A stretch of DNA of 64,000 nucleotides from Corynebacterium hindlerae (GTDB lineage: Bacteria > Actinomycetota > Actinomycetes > Mycobacteriales > Mycobacteriaceae), in NCBI RefSeq assembly GCF_014117265.1, contig NZ_CP059833.1, forward strand, positions 1,891,069 through 1,955,068, read 5' to 3'. The notes beneath the pieces are model-generated. The model saw only the letters and a list, made by a program, of their open reading frames with translations. It was not told where the DNA came from and did not search any database. How positions within the stretch are numbered: position 1 is the stretch's first letter; every line of letters begins with the position of its first letter. Of this stretch, positions 8,048 to 16,300 are shown piece by piece. A program made the position numbers and the translations under genes.

Positions 8048-8945
8048 TGTGTGCCAGCGCGATCAACTTCCCGACCCGCCACAACAACTGATCCCGGCGT
8101 TCCGGAGTGACCATTGATTTGGTGACGCGAAGTACTCGCCACCCGTTTTCTTGCAGGTAGGCATCGATTTCTTTGTCGCGGTTTGCTGTTGACACAATGT
8201 TGTGGTGGTGTCCGTCGTAGTAGATGGCGACCTTGAGCATGGGCCAAGCGAAGTCAATGACGGTGACTAGTTTTGAGCCGTTCCGCACTTCGTGTTGGCA
8301 CACCAGTCCGGGGAAGATCTGCGTTAAAAGCAACCGGAGTGTGGTTTCCTGGGGCGATCCTGAATTGGGGATCGAGTGTTTAAGCAGCCGTGATAACCTG
8401 CATCGATCAAAGCGGTGGCGAGCAGCTTTGCGTAGCTGGGTGTTGGTGAGCCCGGCGTAATTGCGGGCAGCATCAATGATGTGGATGCAGCGGACGTCGG
8501 GAAGCGACATGCCTGGGATGATAGTGGTCCACCATTGCTCTCGTTCCTTTGCCAGGTCGACCAGGCAATCCACTGTGGCTGTCGCGACATCTGTGCAGGT
8601 CAGTTCGGGGTAGGCGGGGTCGAGTCCAGAGAACGGGGAAAACTCCGTGCCGCGGAGCAACCGGAAATGCGGATCGACGCGCGCATGATTCGAAACCACA
8701 TGGCCGAGCGCTATCGCAGAGTCTCCCCAAAACGGCACACCGTGGAATAAAAGTGCAGCATAACCGCCGATTGTTGCCGTCGGATATCGTAAATGCAATG
8801 CCCGGGCCGCACCGATCCGATTGACGGAACAACCCCGAGGCACATAAATCCCCGGGACAAAAGGGACCCATCGTCCCGAACGGATATCAGAACGCTTCAG
8901 GTCAGAGAAACGCTGTGGATGAATGTCAAAATTAAAAGTGCTCAC
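8040..8945 (-). CDS. DUF559 / AbiEi-like protein with Vsr-fold C-terminus
   Basis: Encodes 301 aa, GTG start. The N-terminus (DLKRSDIRSGRWVPFVPGIYVPRG) resembles the winged-helix 'AbiEi antitoxin' N-terminal region, and the middle block (ATIGGYAALLFHGVPFW) also fits. The C-terminal DUF559 part has E of SPQETTLRLLL, VIDFAWPMLKVAIYYDGHHH and GWRVLRVTKSM, the residue pattern of Vsr/endonuclease folds (E, D, and D-G-x-x-H). Many corynebacterial genomes carry several such genes; their function is not established. No adjacent toxin (AbiEii-like nucleotidyltransferase) is present, so an antitoxin role is unsupported here. Confidence 0.75.
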   Translation of the reverse strand: MSTFNFDIHPQRFSDLKRSDIRSGRWVPFVPGIYVPRGCSVNRIGAARALHLRYPTATIGGYAALLFHGVPFWGDSAIALGHVVSNHARVDPHFRLLRGTEFSPFSGLDPAYPELTCTDVATATVDCLVDLAKEREQWWTTIIPGMSLPDVRCIHIIDAARNYAGLTNTQLRKAARHRFDRCRLSRLLKHSIPNSGSPQETTLRLLLTQIFPGLVCQHEVRNGSKLVTVIDFAWPMLKVAIYYDGHHHNIVSTANRDKEIDAYLQENGWRVLRVTKSMVTPERRDQLLWRVGKLIALAHKI

Positions 8946-9009
8946 ACTTAGTTAGACTGTGCAACCCACTCAAAAGGATCCCTCGGGGGAGGAAAACTAG
9001 CCCACGCGG

Positions 9010-9069
9010 AAATCGAGCGTACGGATGGGACGAAAACGGCTCGGAAAATCCCATCGGTACGCTAAATTT
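9010..9069. repeat. 60-bp palindromic repeat, copy 2 (downstream of pknG)
   Basis: Same design as 7989-8047: left arm AATCGAGCGTACGGATGGGA, right arm CCCATCGGTACGCTAAATTT. It lies between the 3' end of pknG and the 5' side of the DUF559 gene, so that gene is bracketed by the two copies. Likely works as the pknG terminator. Confidence 0.8.
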
Positions 9070-9089
9070 CGCGGGGACGCGGTGCCCCA

Positions 9090-11474
9090 CTAAAACCACG
9101 TCGTGGGCCGCACCGCGTTTGCCATGTCTACGAGTGCGTAGCGGTGGCGGGCGAAGGGGGCGGAGCGGGCGAGGAGTCGGAGGTTTTCGTCGAGTCCGGT
9201 GCGTAGTCCTCGTTGGGTGAAGGGGTGGTCGAAGAGATCGTTGGGGCTGGCGGCTTGGTCGAGGTTGTTGGTGCGGAGCCAGGTAAGGGCTGCGCCGAGG
9301 ACTGCGATGCGGATCTGGAGCAGGCGGGGTTCGTTGGTGGGGATTTCTTCGAGGCGTCGGGAAGCGCGGCGGATGCGGGATTCGGTGAGGTTGTCGCTGA
9401 TGAGCAGGAGGATGGTGGTGAGTTTTGCCATGCGGTGGTGGCGGGAGTTTTGGGGGACTCGGTCGAGGGCGCTGACGGCGAGCTCGAGGTGGTTTTCGGC
9501 CATGAGCTGCCGGGACATGCCGAAGGCAGAGGAGACGGTGGTGGGGTTGGTGGCCCAGACGAGTCGGTAAAGCCGGAGGGAGTGGAAGCGCAGGGCCATT
9601 GGGTCTTGGGTGACGTGTGACCAGGTGTTTTCGAGGCTGTCAAGGAAGGCGATGTCGAGGTCGGCCATGGAGGAGCCGAGCTCTGCTGTTGCCTTTGCGA
9701 CGTCCGGGGTCAGCAGGGCAGTGGACTGCAGGTCGGCTTGTTGCAGGAGTAGCTCATCGACGGCGGCCAGCGCCAACTTCGGGGCGGCCTCGCCCGGCAG
9801 GATGGTGAGCACGTTGTTGAAGTGGATTTGGGCGGTGGCGAAGTCGTCGAGGAGCAGCGCAGTGATCCCCGAATGCCATTGGAAACGCCAGTCAGGTTCC
9901 AACGTGGCAGCCAGGGAGCTCAGCCAGTTGCGGGCCTCAGCAACAAAACCGAGGTCAAGGAGTGCGCGGACCACCCCGAGCGGGATCTCGGCTGACCCTT
10001 CGTACTCCGGGTTTTGCATAGCCCCGCGGAGCGTTTCGAGTGCTTCGGAAGGTTCGGCGTAGGAGGATCCAGAGAGCAAGGCCGCGCCCGTGTCAGTGCG
10101 GTCAATCAGCGGGGTGGGTAGGGCAGCCACGACTTCCGGTGAGGTGATGCGGACTGTGCGCTCAATGCCGTCGATAAGCTGGTCGGTGCGAAACACCAGG
10201 TGTTTCGTGCCGAAGGTGGTACGTTGCGGGGAAAACAGGGAGTGCTGCGCGGGGTATTGCTTCCCGTCGCGGACCGCGATGATTTCGCGGAGCACGCCGT
10301 ACAGCTGGGTGCGGAGCTCGTGGATGTCGCGGAACCGTTGGGTTGGGTCCTCATGGGTGGCGCGCAGCAATAAACGGTACAGCGATAAGTGCCTGCGAAA
10401 CAGTGGTTCTTCGAATGGAGTTGGTAGCCCTGGGGCGAAGTGCCCGTCCACCACGGGAAGCGTGCACACCAATGAGGCAAGGGTCCGTCCAACGGTGTAA
10501 ATATCGGAGGCGACGGACGGCCCGGAGGTGGCAACTTCCGGAGCCTGGTAGCCCTTGGTGCCGTAAATGTAGCCGAAGGCACCGATACCGGAAACCGCGC
10601 CCAGGTCAATCAGCTTCACCTGGTCTTCCGTGACGATGATGTTGTCCGGCTTCAGGTCGTTGTACACCACGCCGCGCGAGTGCAGGTATTCGAGCGCCGG
10701 CAGGATCTCCAGAATGTAGGCGATGGCGATGTCAACCGGGAACACATTGCCGGGTTGTTCACGCCGTCGATCCAGCAGCGACGGCCCGCCCACGTACTCC
10801 ATTACAATGAACCCACCGGGCACGCGCGGATCGTCGATGAAGTTATAAATCTTCACAATCTCCGGGTGCGTGATATCCGCCAGGAACTCCCGCTCGGCCT
10901 CGGCGGTACCGTGATCGCGCGGGTTGCCACCTGGAATCATGCCCTTGAGCACCACCCACCGGCCAGAGACATTGCGGTCATTAGCCAGGTAGATCCAGCC
11001 CATGCCGCCGTGCGCGATCACGCCAAGAACCTCGTATTGGCCAGCGACCATATCGCCGGGCTGCAGCGTCGGTGGCTCAACCGACGGTTCCGGTTCGATC
11101 ACAGCATCCTGGGCGTTGGTCAACGCGACGAAGGGCAGTTGCACCATGCCGTCGGCCACGGTGCGGCCGGCGCGCGTCGTCCCGCGGCGCTGACGGAACG
11201 TAGACAGTGCTTCACGACGGCTCCGGCTGCTCACATCCTCCGACTCAGTAGCATCCGGAACGCCCGCAACAGCAAGGACAGCTGCTGTATCTAGCTCAAC
11301 ATCGTCTTCGTCTTCATCATCCGCGAACGGGTCGAAGGGAACCGCGGAGGTGTGGGTGACGGAGTCGCGCAGGTGATCGAGGTCTTCGACCAGCGCGCGG
11401 ATTTGGCCACTGGTGTCATCGTCGGCGAAGGGATTGTAAGGGACGGCTTCGGTGCGTACGTTCTCCTCAGTCAC
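9090..11474 (-). CDS. pknG: Serine/threonine protein kinase PknG
   Basis: Encodes 794 aa. In C. glutamicum PknG phosphorylates OdhI and thereby relieves inhibition of 2-oxoglutarate dehydrogenase. Order seen: acidic N-terminus with two near-copies of the motif P(Y/F)(N/D)PFADD (residues about 12-20 and 46-54); kinase domain from about residue 146 (YEVLGVIAHGGMGW, Lys in VVLKGM, catalytic VVYNDLKPDNIIV, DLG in KLIDLGAVS, GTKGYQAPEV); then an alpha-helical TPR region to the end. The rubredoxin domain of mycobacterial PknG is absent. GTG start overlaps the glnH stop by 4 bp (GTGA), last gene of glnX-glnH-pknG. Confidence 0.95.
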   Translation of the reverse strand: MTEENVRTEAVPYNPFADDDTSGQIRALVEDLDHLRDSVTHTSAVPFDPFADDEDEDDVELDTAAVLAVAGVPDATESEDVSSRSRREALSTFRQRRGTTRAGRTVADGMVQLPFVALTNAQDAVIEPEPSVEPPTLQPGDMVAGQYEVLGVIAHGGMGWIYLANDRNVSGRWVVLKGMIPGGNPRDHGTAEAEREFLADITHPEIVKIYNFIDDPRVPGGFIVMEYVGGPSLLDRRREQPGNVFPVDIAIAYILEILPALEYLHSRGVVYNDLKPDNIIVTEDQVKLIDLGAVSGIGAFGYIYGTKGYQAPEVATSGPSVASDIYTVGRTLASLVCTLPVVDGHFAPGLPTPFEEPLFRRHLSLYRLLLRATHEDPTQRFRDIHELRTQLYGVLREIIAVRDGKQYPAQHSLFSPQRTTFGTKHLVFRTDQLIDGIERTVRITSPEVVAALPTPLIDRTDTGAALLSGSSYAEPSEALETLRGAMQNPEYEGSAEIPLGVVRALLDLGFVAEARNWLSSLAATLEPDWRFQWHSGITALLLDDFATAQIHFNNVLTILPGEAAPKLALAAVDELLLQQADLQSTALLTPDVAKATAELGSSMADLDIAFLDSLENTWSHVTQDPMALRFHSLRLYRLVWATNPTTVSSAFGMSRQLMAENHLELAVSALDRVPQNSRHHRMAKLTTILLLISDNLTESRIRRASRRLEEIPTNEPRLLQIRIAVLGAALTWLRTNNLDQAASPNDLFDHPFTQRGLRTGLDENLRLLARSAPFARHRYALVDMANAVRPTTWF

Positions 11475-12454
11475 TGGTGATCCCCTTCTGCGCGATAAAT
11501 GATGGGCGGTGGGCCCTTAATGAACTGGTAGCTGGCTAGCCAGCGGTTGTAAATATCCCACCAGGTGCCGTCGGCGACGATGCGCTCAATAGTGGAATTG
11601 ACCTGACGAATCAGTCCTGTCGTATCATGCCGCGAGCCCGGCTTGGCGATACCGACGCCAAAGTTCTCCAAGCTCAGCGACCTTCCGACGATCCGCAGAT
11701 ATGGGTCCTGGGCGGCCATTCCCGCCAAAATCGTGTCATGGGCGACGATAGCGTCCACATTTCCCTGCTGCAGCAGCACCAAACAGTCTGACCACGAGTT
11801 CGTCGCCATGATGTTTGACCGCGGATTGTACTGGCGGATCAGCTGAATCGCCGTGGAGTCTTTCAGCGCACACGCAGTACGCCCGCCCAAATCCTCCACA
11901 GATCCGAGCCCGGATGACTCCATCACCAGCATGCGGGTGCCGGTGGACAGATACGGCACCGAAAAGAACATCTGATCCTGGGTGTGGCGAGTGATGGATA
12001 GGGACCGCAGCATGATGTCTACCTGCCCGGATTCCAGCAACTTGACGGTGTCCTGGCTATCTACGAACCGGAAATCGACCTTGTCGGGGCTGCCGAAAAT
12101 ATCACGTGCGATCTCGCGAGCTAGTTCGACCTCAAAGCCACGCAGCTCACCGGTAACGGGATCACGGAAACTCAGCAGGTTCTGCGACTGGTCCACCCCC
12201 ACGATCAACCTGCCCCGGCCGACGATGCCCGGCACCCGGTCCTCTGGTTTCCGGTCATCCGGACGCAAACTACCCAGCAGGTTATCCAACAACGGCGGGT
12301 TGGCCGGTACCGAACCCGCCGGCTCAAACGTGGCGCCAGCGGGAACAACCGGCTGGTAGGTCGCCGGGGTAGGCGCGTACGGAATCACCTCAGGGTTGGT
12401 GCAGCTAGCAACTAATACTGCTGGTAGGAGAGCAGTCAGCAATTTTTTCATCAT
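11471..12454 (-). CDS. glnH: Amino-acid-binding lipoprotein GlnH (PknG pathway)
   Basis: Encodes 327 aa. The signal peptide MKKLLTALLPAVLVASC ends in a lipobox cysteine, so the mature protein is a membrane-anchored lipoprotein. The body is a solute-binding protein family 3 domain (RLIVGVDQSQNLLSFRDPVTGELRGFEVELARE, then VDFRFVDSQDTVKLLESGQVDIML). It is thought to sense extracellular glutamate/aspartate-type ligands and signal through GlnX to PknG rather than feed a transporter; no permease or ATPase is linked here. Two tandem ATG codons overlap the glnX stop; AGGAG upstream favours the second (12451). Confidence 0.92.
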   Translation of the reverse strand: MMKKLLTALLPAVLVASCTNPEVIPYAPTPATYQPVVPAGATFEPAGSVPANPPLLDNLLGSLRPDDRKPEDRVPGIVGRGRLIVGVDQSQNLLSFRDPVTGELRGFEVELAREIARDIFGSPDKVDFRFVDSQDTVKLLESGQVDIMLRSLSITRHTQDQMFFSVPYLSTGTRMLVMESSGLGSVEDLGGRTACALKDSTAIQLIRQYNPRSNIMATNSWSDCLVLLQQGNVDAIVAHDTILAGMAAQDPYLRIVGRSLSLENFGVGIAKPGSRHDTTGLIRQVNSTIERIVADGTWWDIYNRWLASYQFIKGPPPIIYRAEGDHQ

Positions 12455-13920
12455 AGGTACTCCTGCAGCCGAGGTCGGATGCCAAGCCACAATGCGGCTA
12501 CCGAAGCGATCGACAAGATAAGTACCAGCGTGGACACCCAGCGGGTGGCCATCAAACCACTGTCCAAATACGTGCGGAGGGAGAGTCGGGCGTCTTGAAT
12601 GAGACGCGCGAGCCCGGAGTCCACCGTGTCAAAGTATTCGGCCGTGGTGCCATCATGCTCGGGTGTTTTTCTGTCCGGGGAGTGGAACGCAATGGTGCTG
12701 GCTTCGCTGTACTCGCCTTGGTCCACTGCTCGGCGGAGCCGCTCGTGGGAGGCCTGCCAATCCTGCAGTGCTGTTTCCACGGTATTAGCTTCCGCAGCGT
12801 TGTCGTCGTGGTTGCTGAGAGAGGAGTCTTGGTAGTGATTCAGCTCGGCCTGTACCTTCATCATGATGACGTCGAAGCCCTCAATGGTCTGGGCGGAGGT
12901 TTCGCGACGCACCAGTGCCAAGGTTTCGCCCGTGCGTGCTTGCTGAGACAGCACACGGGCATTCGTCAACGCACTGAGCGGGGCGGCCGCTTCCTGGTAG
13001 CCCTTGGAACCGGAATACCAGGTGTATCCGTTAGAAATAGTCACCCATAGCAACGCAATGGCCATGAATGTGGTGGCAGTGAGGAATCCCTTGTTGAGGC
13101 GTCGTCTAGTGCGCACTGCCAACCAACGCTGCGCCCAGTACAGCATGATCAGCGCCGCCACCAGGCCGGAGATCGGCACCCACTGCGGCTCGGTGAGGCT
13201 GCGCTGCTTCTCATTCAACGTGCGGTTGGAACTATCGAGCAACTCCCTGGCGGCTGGCAGGATCGTAAGACGCATCAGCGAAGAGGCCTGCGCCAGATAA
13301 GCAGCGCCAACGGGGTTGCCCATGCGGTTATTCGAACGCGCGGTTTCCACTAACCCGGTGTAAACAGGCAGCTGCGTCTGGATTTGGGTAATCAGCTCCA
13401 GCTCCCGGGAGGGCTGAGGTCCAAGTCCCGCGGTGGTTTTAGTCGCAGCCGCGGAGGCGCGTTGGATTGCGCGCTGGTACCGTTCCCGGTTTTCCGGAAG
13501 CTCCACTCCCGCCTGGACAAAACCAGTGGTCGCCACGGTTTCTGCGAGGGAAAGCGACGTGTAAAGGTCCTGGGCGGTGGAGGACATCGGCTCGGTGTTG
13601 TTAATCAAGGAGGCGAGCGCAGTTTGCCGACTCTCCGTGGACTGCGCCATCGAGACGCCCGCCGCCAAGATCGCGACGGTGAGCACCATGGTAATTAGCG
13701 TCATCATGCCGATGGTGGTGGAACCAAAGGTGCGGATGCGCCTGCCCCAGAGCGCCGGCAAGCTCATAGATTCGCGCAAGCGATTGGAGATCTTCCGCGA
13801 GGTGATTTCGCTGGTGGGGTAGTTCAACCAGACGTCCGTTGCTGTGGCCACAGCAGGCCGAGCCGGTGCGTCTTCAAGCACGACGGTCACCGGAGCGTTG
13901 CTGCGCTGTACCTCGGTCAT
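12451..13920 (-). CDS. glnX: Four-TM signalling protein GlnX
   Basis: Encodes 489 aa. Cytoplasmic N-terminus (MTEVQRSNAP), TM1 near residues 70-95 (TIGMMTLITMVLTVAILAAG), an extracytoplasmic helical region, TM2/TM3 around 250-300 (WVPISGLVAALIMLYWAQRW; FLTATTFMAIALLWVTISNG), another helical sensor-like region and a final TM (VSTLVLILSIASVAALWLG). This matches corynebacterial GlnX, which links GlnH to PknG. TATAGA lies 7 nt before this ATG, consistent with a leaderless start; a longer frame upstream runs over the divergent Nudix gene and is rejected. First gene of the operon. Confidence 0.88.
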   Translation of the reverse strand: MTEVQRSNAPVTVVLEDAPARPAVATATDVWLNYPTSEITSRKISNRLRESMSLPALWGRRIRTFGSTTIGMMTLITMVLTVAILAAGVSMAQSTESRQTALASLINNTEPMSSTAQDLYTSLSLAETVATTGFVQAGVELPENRERYQRAIQRASAAATKTTAGLGPQPSRELELITQIQTQLPVYTGLVETARSNNRMGNPVGAAYLAQASSLMRLTILPAARELLDSSNRTLNEKQRSLTEPQWVPISGLVAALIMLYWAQRWLAVRTRRRLNKGFLTATTFMAIALLWVTISNGYTWYSGSKGYQEAAAPLSALTNARVLSQQARTGETLALVRRETSAQTIEGFDVIMMKVQAELNHYQDSSLSNHDDNAAEANTVETALQDWQASHERLRRAVDQGEYSEASTIAFHSPDRKTPEHDGTTAEYFDTVDSGLARLIQDARLSLRTYLDSGLMATRWVSTLVLILSIASVAALWLGIRPRLQEYL

Positions 13921-14046
13921 AGTTGCTTCTATAGTACTTTCTGCCAGCGGCCAGGTTGGAGCAAGTTGAAAATGTCGATACTTCAACTGTCTAACATGGT
14001 TTATCGGCATCCCGCTAGCAAACGTTTCAGCGCTACAGTGAGTGGT

Positions 14047-14559
14047 ATGCACGCTGATGGAGATGGCTGGGCTGCGGGCCCTAACGGCACGAGGCGCTGG
14101 GGTGTGTGGGGCGCCGCTGGGTTGTTCTTGGTGGCATACGATACCGACTCGGTGCTGATGCAGCACAGGGCGTACTGGACCGCGAACGGTGGCACGTGGG
14201 GCGTGCCTGGCGGGGCCCGGGATTCCCACGAAACGGTGGCGCAGAGCGCGCTGCGGGAGGCCGTGGAGGAAACCAACATTGCCACGGACCGCATTGAGAC
14301 TGTCGCAGATATTGTCACCGCCGGACCATATCCCGCGGATCCAGAGCGCCCCGAGCTGCCGGGCGGGTGGACCTACACCACAGTCATCGCGGTTACCCCA
14401 GAGCAATTGCCGGTGGTTGCAGATGAAGAATCACTAGAGCTGCGGTGGGTTCCGATTCCTGAGCTGCCGAAGCTGGACTTGATCCCGCCTTTCGAAGAAG
14501 CGCTGCCACTGATCCTGGCCCGCTACCAGGAGTGGAAAAATCACAAAATGACCACTTAG
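14047..14559 (+). CDS. Nudix hydrolase
   Basis: Encodes 170 aa. The Nudix box is complete: G-ARDSH-E-TVAQSAL-REAVEETNI (GX5EX7REUXEEXGU type), about residues 55-77. Such enzymes cleave nucleoside diphosphates linked to another group; the precise substrate cannot be read from sequence. ATG chosen because TACAGT lies exactly 7 nt upstream (leaderless pattern) and because upstream codons overlap the divergent glnX promoter. A homologue sits beside glnX in C. glutamicum as well. Confidence 0.85.
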   Translation: MHADGDGWAAGPNGTRRWGVWGAAGLFLVAYDTDSVLMQHRAYWTANGGTWGVPGGARDSHETVAQSALREAVEETNIATDRIETVADIVTAGPYPADPERPELPGGWTYTTVIAVTPEQLPVVADEESLELRWVPIPELPKLDLIPPFEEALPLILARYQEWKNHKMTT

Positions 14560-14597
14560 CGATAGCTTAGGAACTAACCTGTGCCACACTGGTGGTC

Positions 14598-15533
14598 ATG
14601 ATTGACGTAGCGAATCTGAGCAAACACTACGGCAGTGTGCGCGCAGTGGATGACCTCACCTTTACCGTGAAGCCAGGTGTGGTGACGGGCTTCCTTGGAC
14701 CAAACGGCGCCGGAAAATCCACCACCATGCGGATGATTTTGGGGCTGGACAGCCCCACCAGCGGCAGCGCCTTCATCAACGGCCAGCGATACAAAGATAT
14801 GAAGAATCCGCTGCGTGAGGTGGGCGCGCTTCTCGACGCCAAAGCCGTCCATCCCAACCGCTCCGCCGCTAATCACTTGCGGTGGATTGCTCAGTCCAAC
14901 GGCATTCCCTCATCGCGCGTGGATGAAGTGCTCGGCTTAGTAGGCCTTTCGGACGTGGCGGGCAAACGCGCGGGTGGGTTCTCGCTCGGTATGGGCCAGC
15001 GCTTGGGGTTAGCCACGGCGCTGCTCGGGGATCCTGGTGTGCTGCTGCTGGATGAGCCGGTCAACGGCTTGGACCCAGAGGGAATCCGCTGGGTCCGTAG
15101 CTTCCTCAAAGCGTTGGCTGCGGAAGGGCGGAGCGTGTTTGTCAGTTCTCACATGTTGTCTGAGATGGCGCTCACCGCGGATGACCTAGTGGTCATTGGT
15201 CAAGGCAGGCTGATTGCAGAGACCACGGTGTATGACTTTGTGAAGAACTCTTCCCAGTCGGCAGTTCTGGTTCGGACGGAACATCTTCCTGAGTTCAAGA
15301 TGGTGCTCGACGAAGAGCAGATCGAATTCACGGAAGAACAGGATGAAGAAAACCGCTCGGTGGTGGTCATTCCGGGGCAGAGCACTGACTTTATTGGGGC
15401 GCTTGCCTACTCGACGGGCATTTTACTCAAGCAACTTTCGGAGCGTAAAGCGTCTCTGGAGGATGCGTTCATGGAAATGACGGGAGATGCCGTGCAATAC
15501 CGGACCGATGTACCAGTGGGGGAGCAGGGCTAA
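14598..15533 (+). CDS. ABC transporter ATP-binding protein
   Basis: Encodes 311 aa. Walker A GPNGAGKST, signature FSLGMGQRLGLA, Walker B VLLLDEPVNGLDPEG, switch histidine SSHMLSE. The 80-residue C-terminal extension after the ATPase core is typical of DrrA/CcmA-type exporters. ATG follows a CACACT hexamer by 7 nt. The stop overlaps the ATG of the permease (TAATG). Substrate unknown; family members export drugs, peptides or lipids. Confidence 0.88.
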   Translation: MIDVANLSKHYGSVRAVDDLTFTVKPGVVTGFLGPNGAGKSTTMRMILGLDSPTSGSAFINGQRYKDMKNPLREVGALLDAKAVHPNRSAANHLRWIAQSNGIPSSRVDEVLGLVGLSDVAGKRAGGFSLGMGQRLGLATALLGDPGVLLLDEPVNGLDPEGIRWVRSFLKALAAEGRSVFVSSHMLSEMALTADDLVVIGQGRLIAETTVYDFVKNSSQSAVLVRTEHLPEFKMVLDEEQIEFTEEQDEENRSVVVIPGQSTDFIGALAYSTGILLKQLSERKASLEDAFMEMTGDAVQYRTDVPVGEQG

Positions 15534-16300
15534 TGTTTCTCAATGTTTTGAACGCAGAATTTACTAAGCTGCGCACCACCAAAGCCTTCTGGGGCAATGC
15601 GATCGTGTACGCGGCGATGACCGTGGGCATCATCGTCCTTGTAGCCACCATTATGCGGTCCACGAGGGGAGACGGTCCGGGGCCGACGTTGGTTCCCCAT
15701 GACCTGGCGCAGGTGGTGAACCTGGCTGGCGGACTGGTGCTGGCGATCATGTCCATCCTGGTAGTGACAAGTGAATATGGCCAGAAGTTGGTGTCCGTGA
15801 CTTTTCAGGCGACCCCGAACCGCCTGGTGGTTGCGCTGGCGAAACTGCTGCTCATGATCTTGGTGGCTACGGTGTTCACCGTGGTTACACTGGTTATCGT
15901 TATCCCTCTGGTCCGGATGATCGTGGGGTCAGAGCTGGGGCCGGAGTTGCTGCTCAGCAACTCAGAAGCACAAAAATACCTGTGGAAAACACCGGTGTAT
16001 GCCACCATGTTCATCATTTTGGCGCAGGGATTGGCATGGATCGTGCGGAGCGCAGTGTTCTCCATCATGATAATTTTGCCGTGGTTCATGGTGGTGGAGG
16101 TCGTGGTTGTGCCGATGATCCCGAAGTTTGGGGAAAAGGTATTGCCGTACTTGCCGTTTAAGAACCTGAGCGCGTTTTACTATGCCGAAGCGATTGAGGA
16201 AGCGCCGTGGGGATACTGGGGGTCGCTGTGGTACTTTGCTGCGATCGCGCTCGTTGTGTACGTGGTCGGTGTTGCTCTGCTGGTCCGAAGGGACGCCTAG
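15533..16300 (+). CDS. ABC transporter permease
   Basis: Encodes 255 aa with about six membrane segments, beginning after FLNVLNAEFTKLRTTKAFWG, the usual N-terminus of ABC-2 type permeases (NAEFTKLRT). Starts on the A of the preceding TAA, so it is translationally coupled to the ATPase. Its stop TAG (16298-16300) and that of the convergent Na/Pi gene share the palindrome CTAG. Substrate unknown. Confidence 0.85.
   Translation: MFLNVLNAEFTKLRTTKAFWGNAIVYAAMTVGIIVLVATIMRSTRGDGPGPTLVPHDLAQVVNLAGGLVLAIMSILVVTSEYGQKLVSVTFQATPNRLVVALAKLLLMILVATVFTVVTLVIVIPLVRMIVGSELGPELLLSNSEAQKYLWKTPVYATMFIILAQGLAWIVRSAVFSIMIILPWFMVVEVVVVPMIPKFGEKVLPYLPFKNLSAFYYAEAIEEAPWGYWGSLWYFAAIALVVYVVGVALLVRRDA

Noticed and set aside
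13921..14406. 162-residue N-terminal extension of GlnX
   Set aside because: It runs antisense through the Nudix gene, has frame-shadow composition, and the ATG at 13920 has its own -10 at the leaderless distance.
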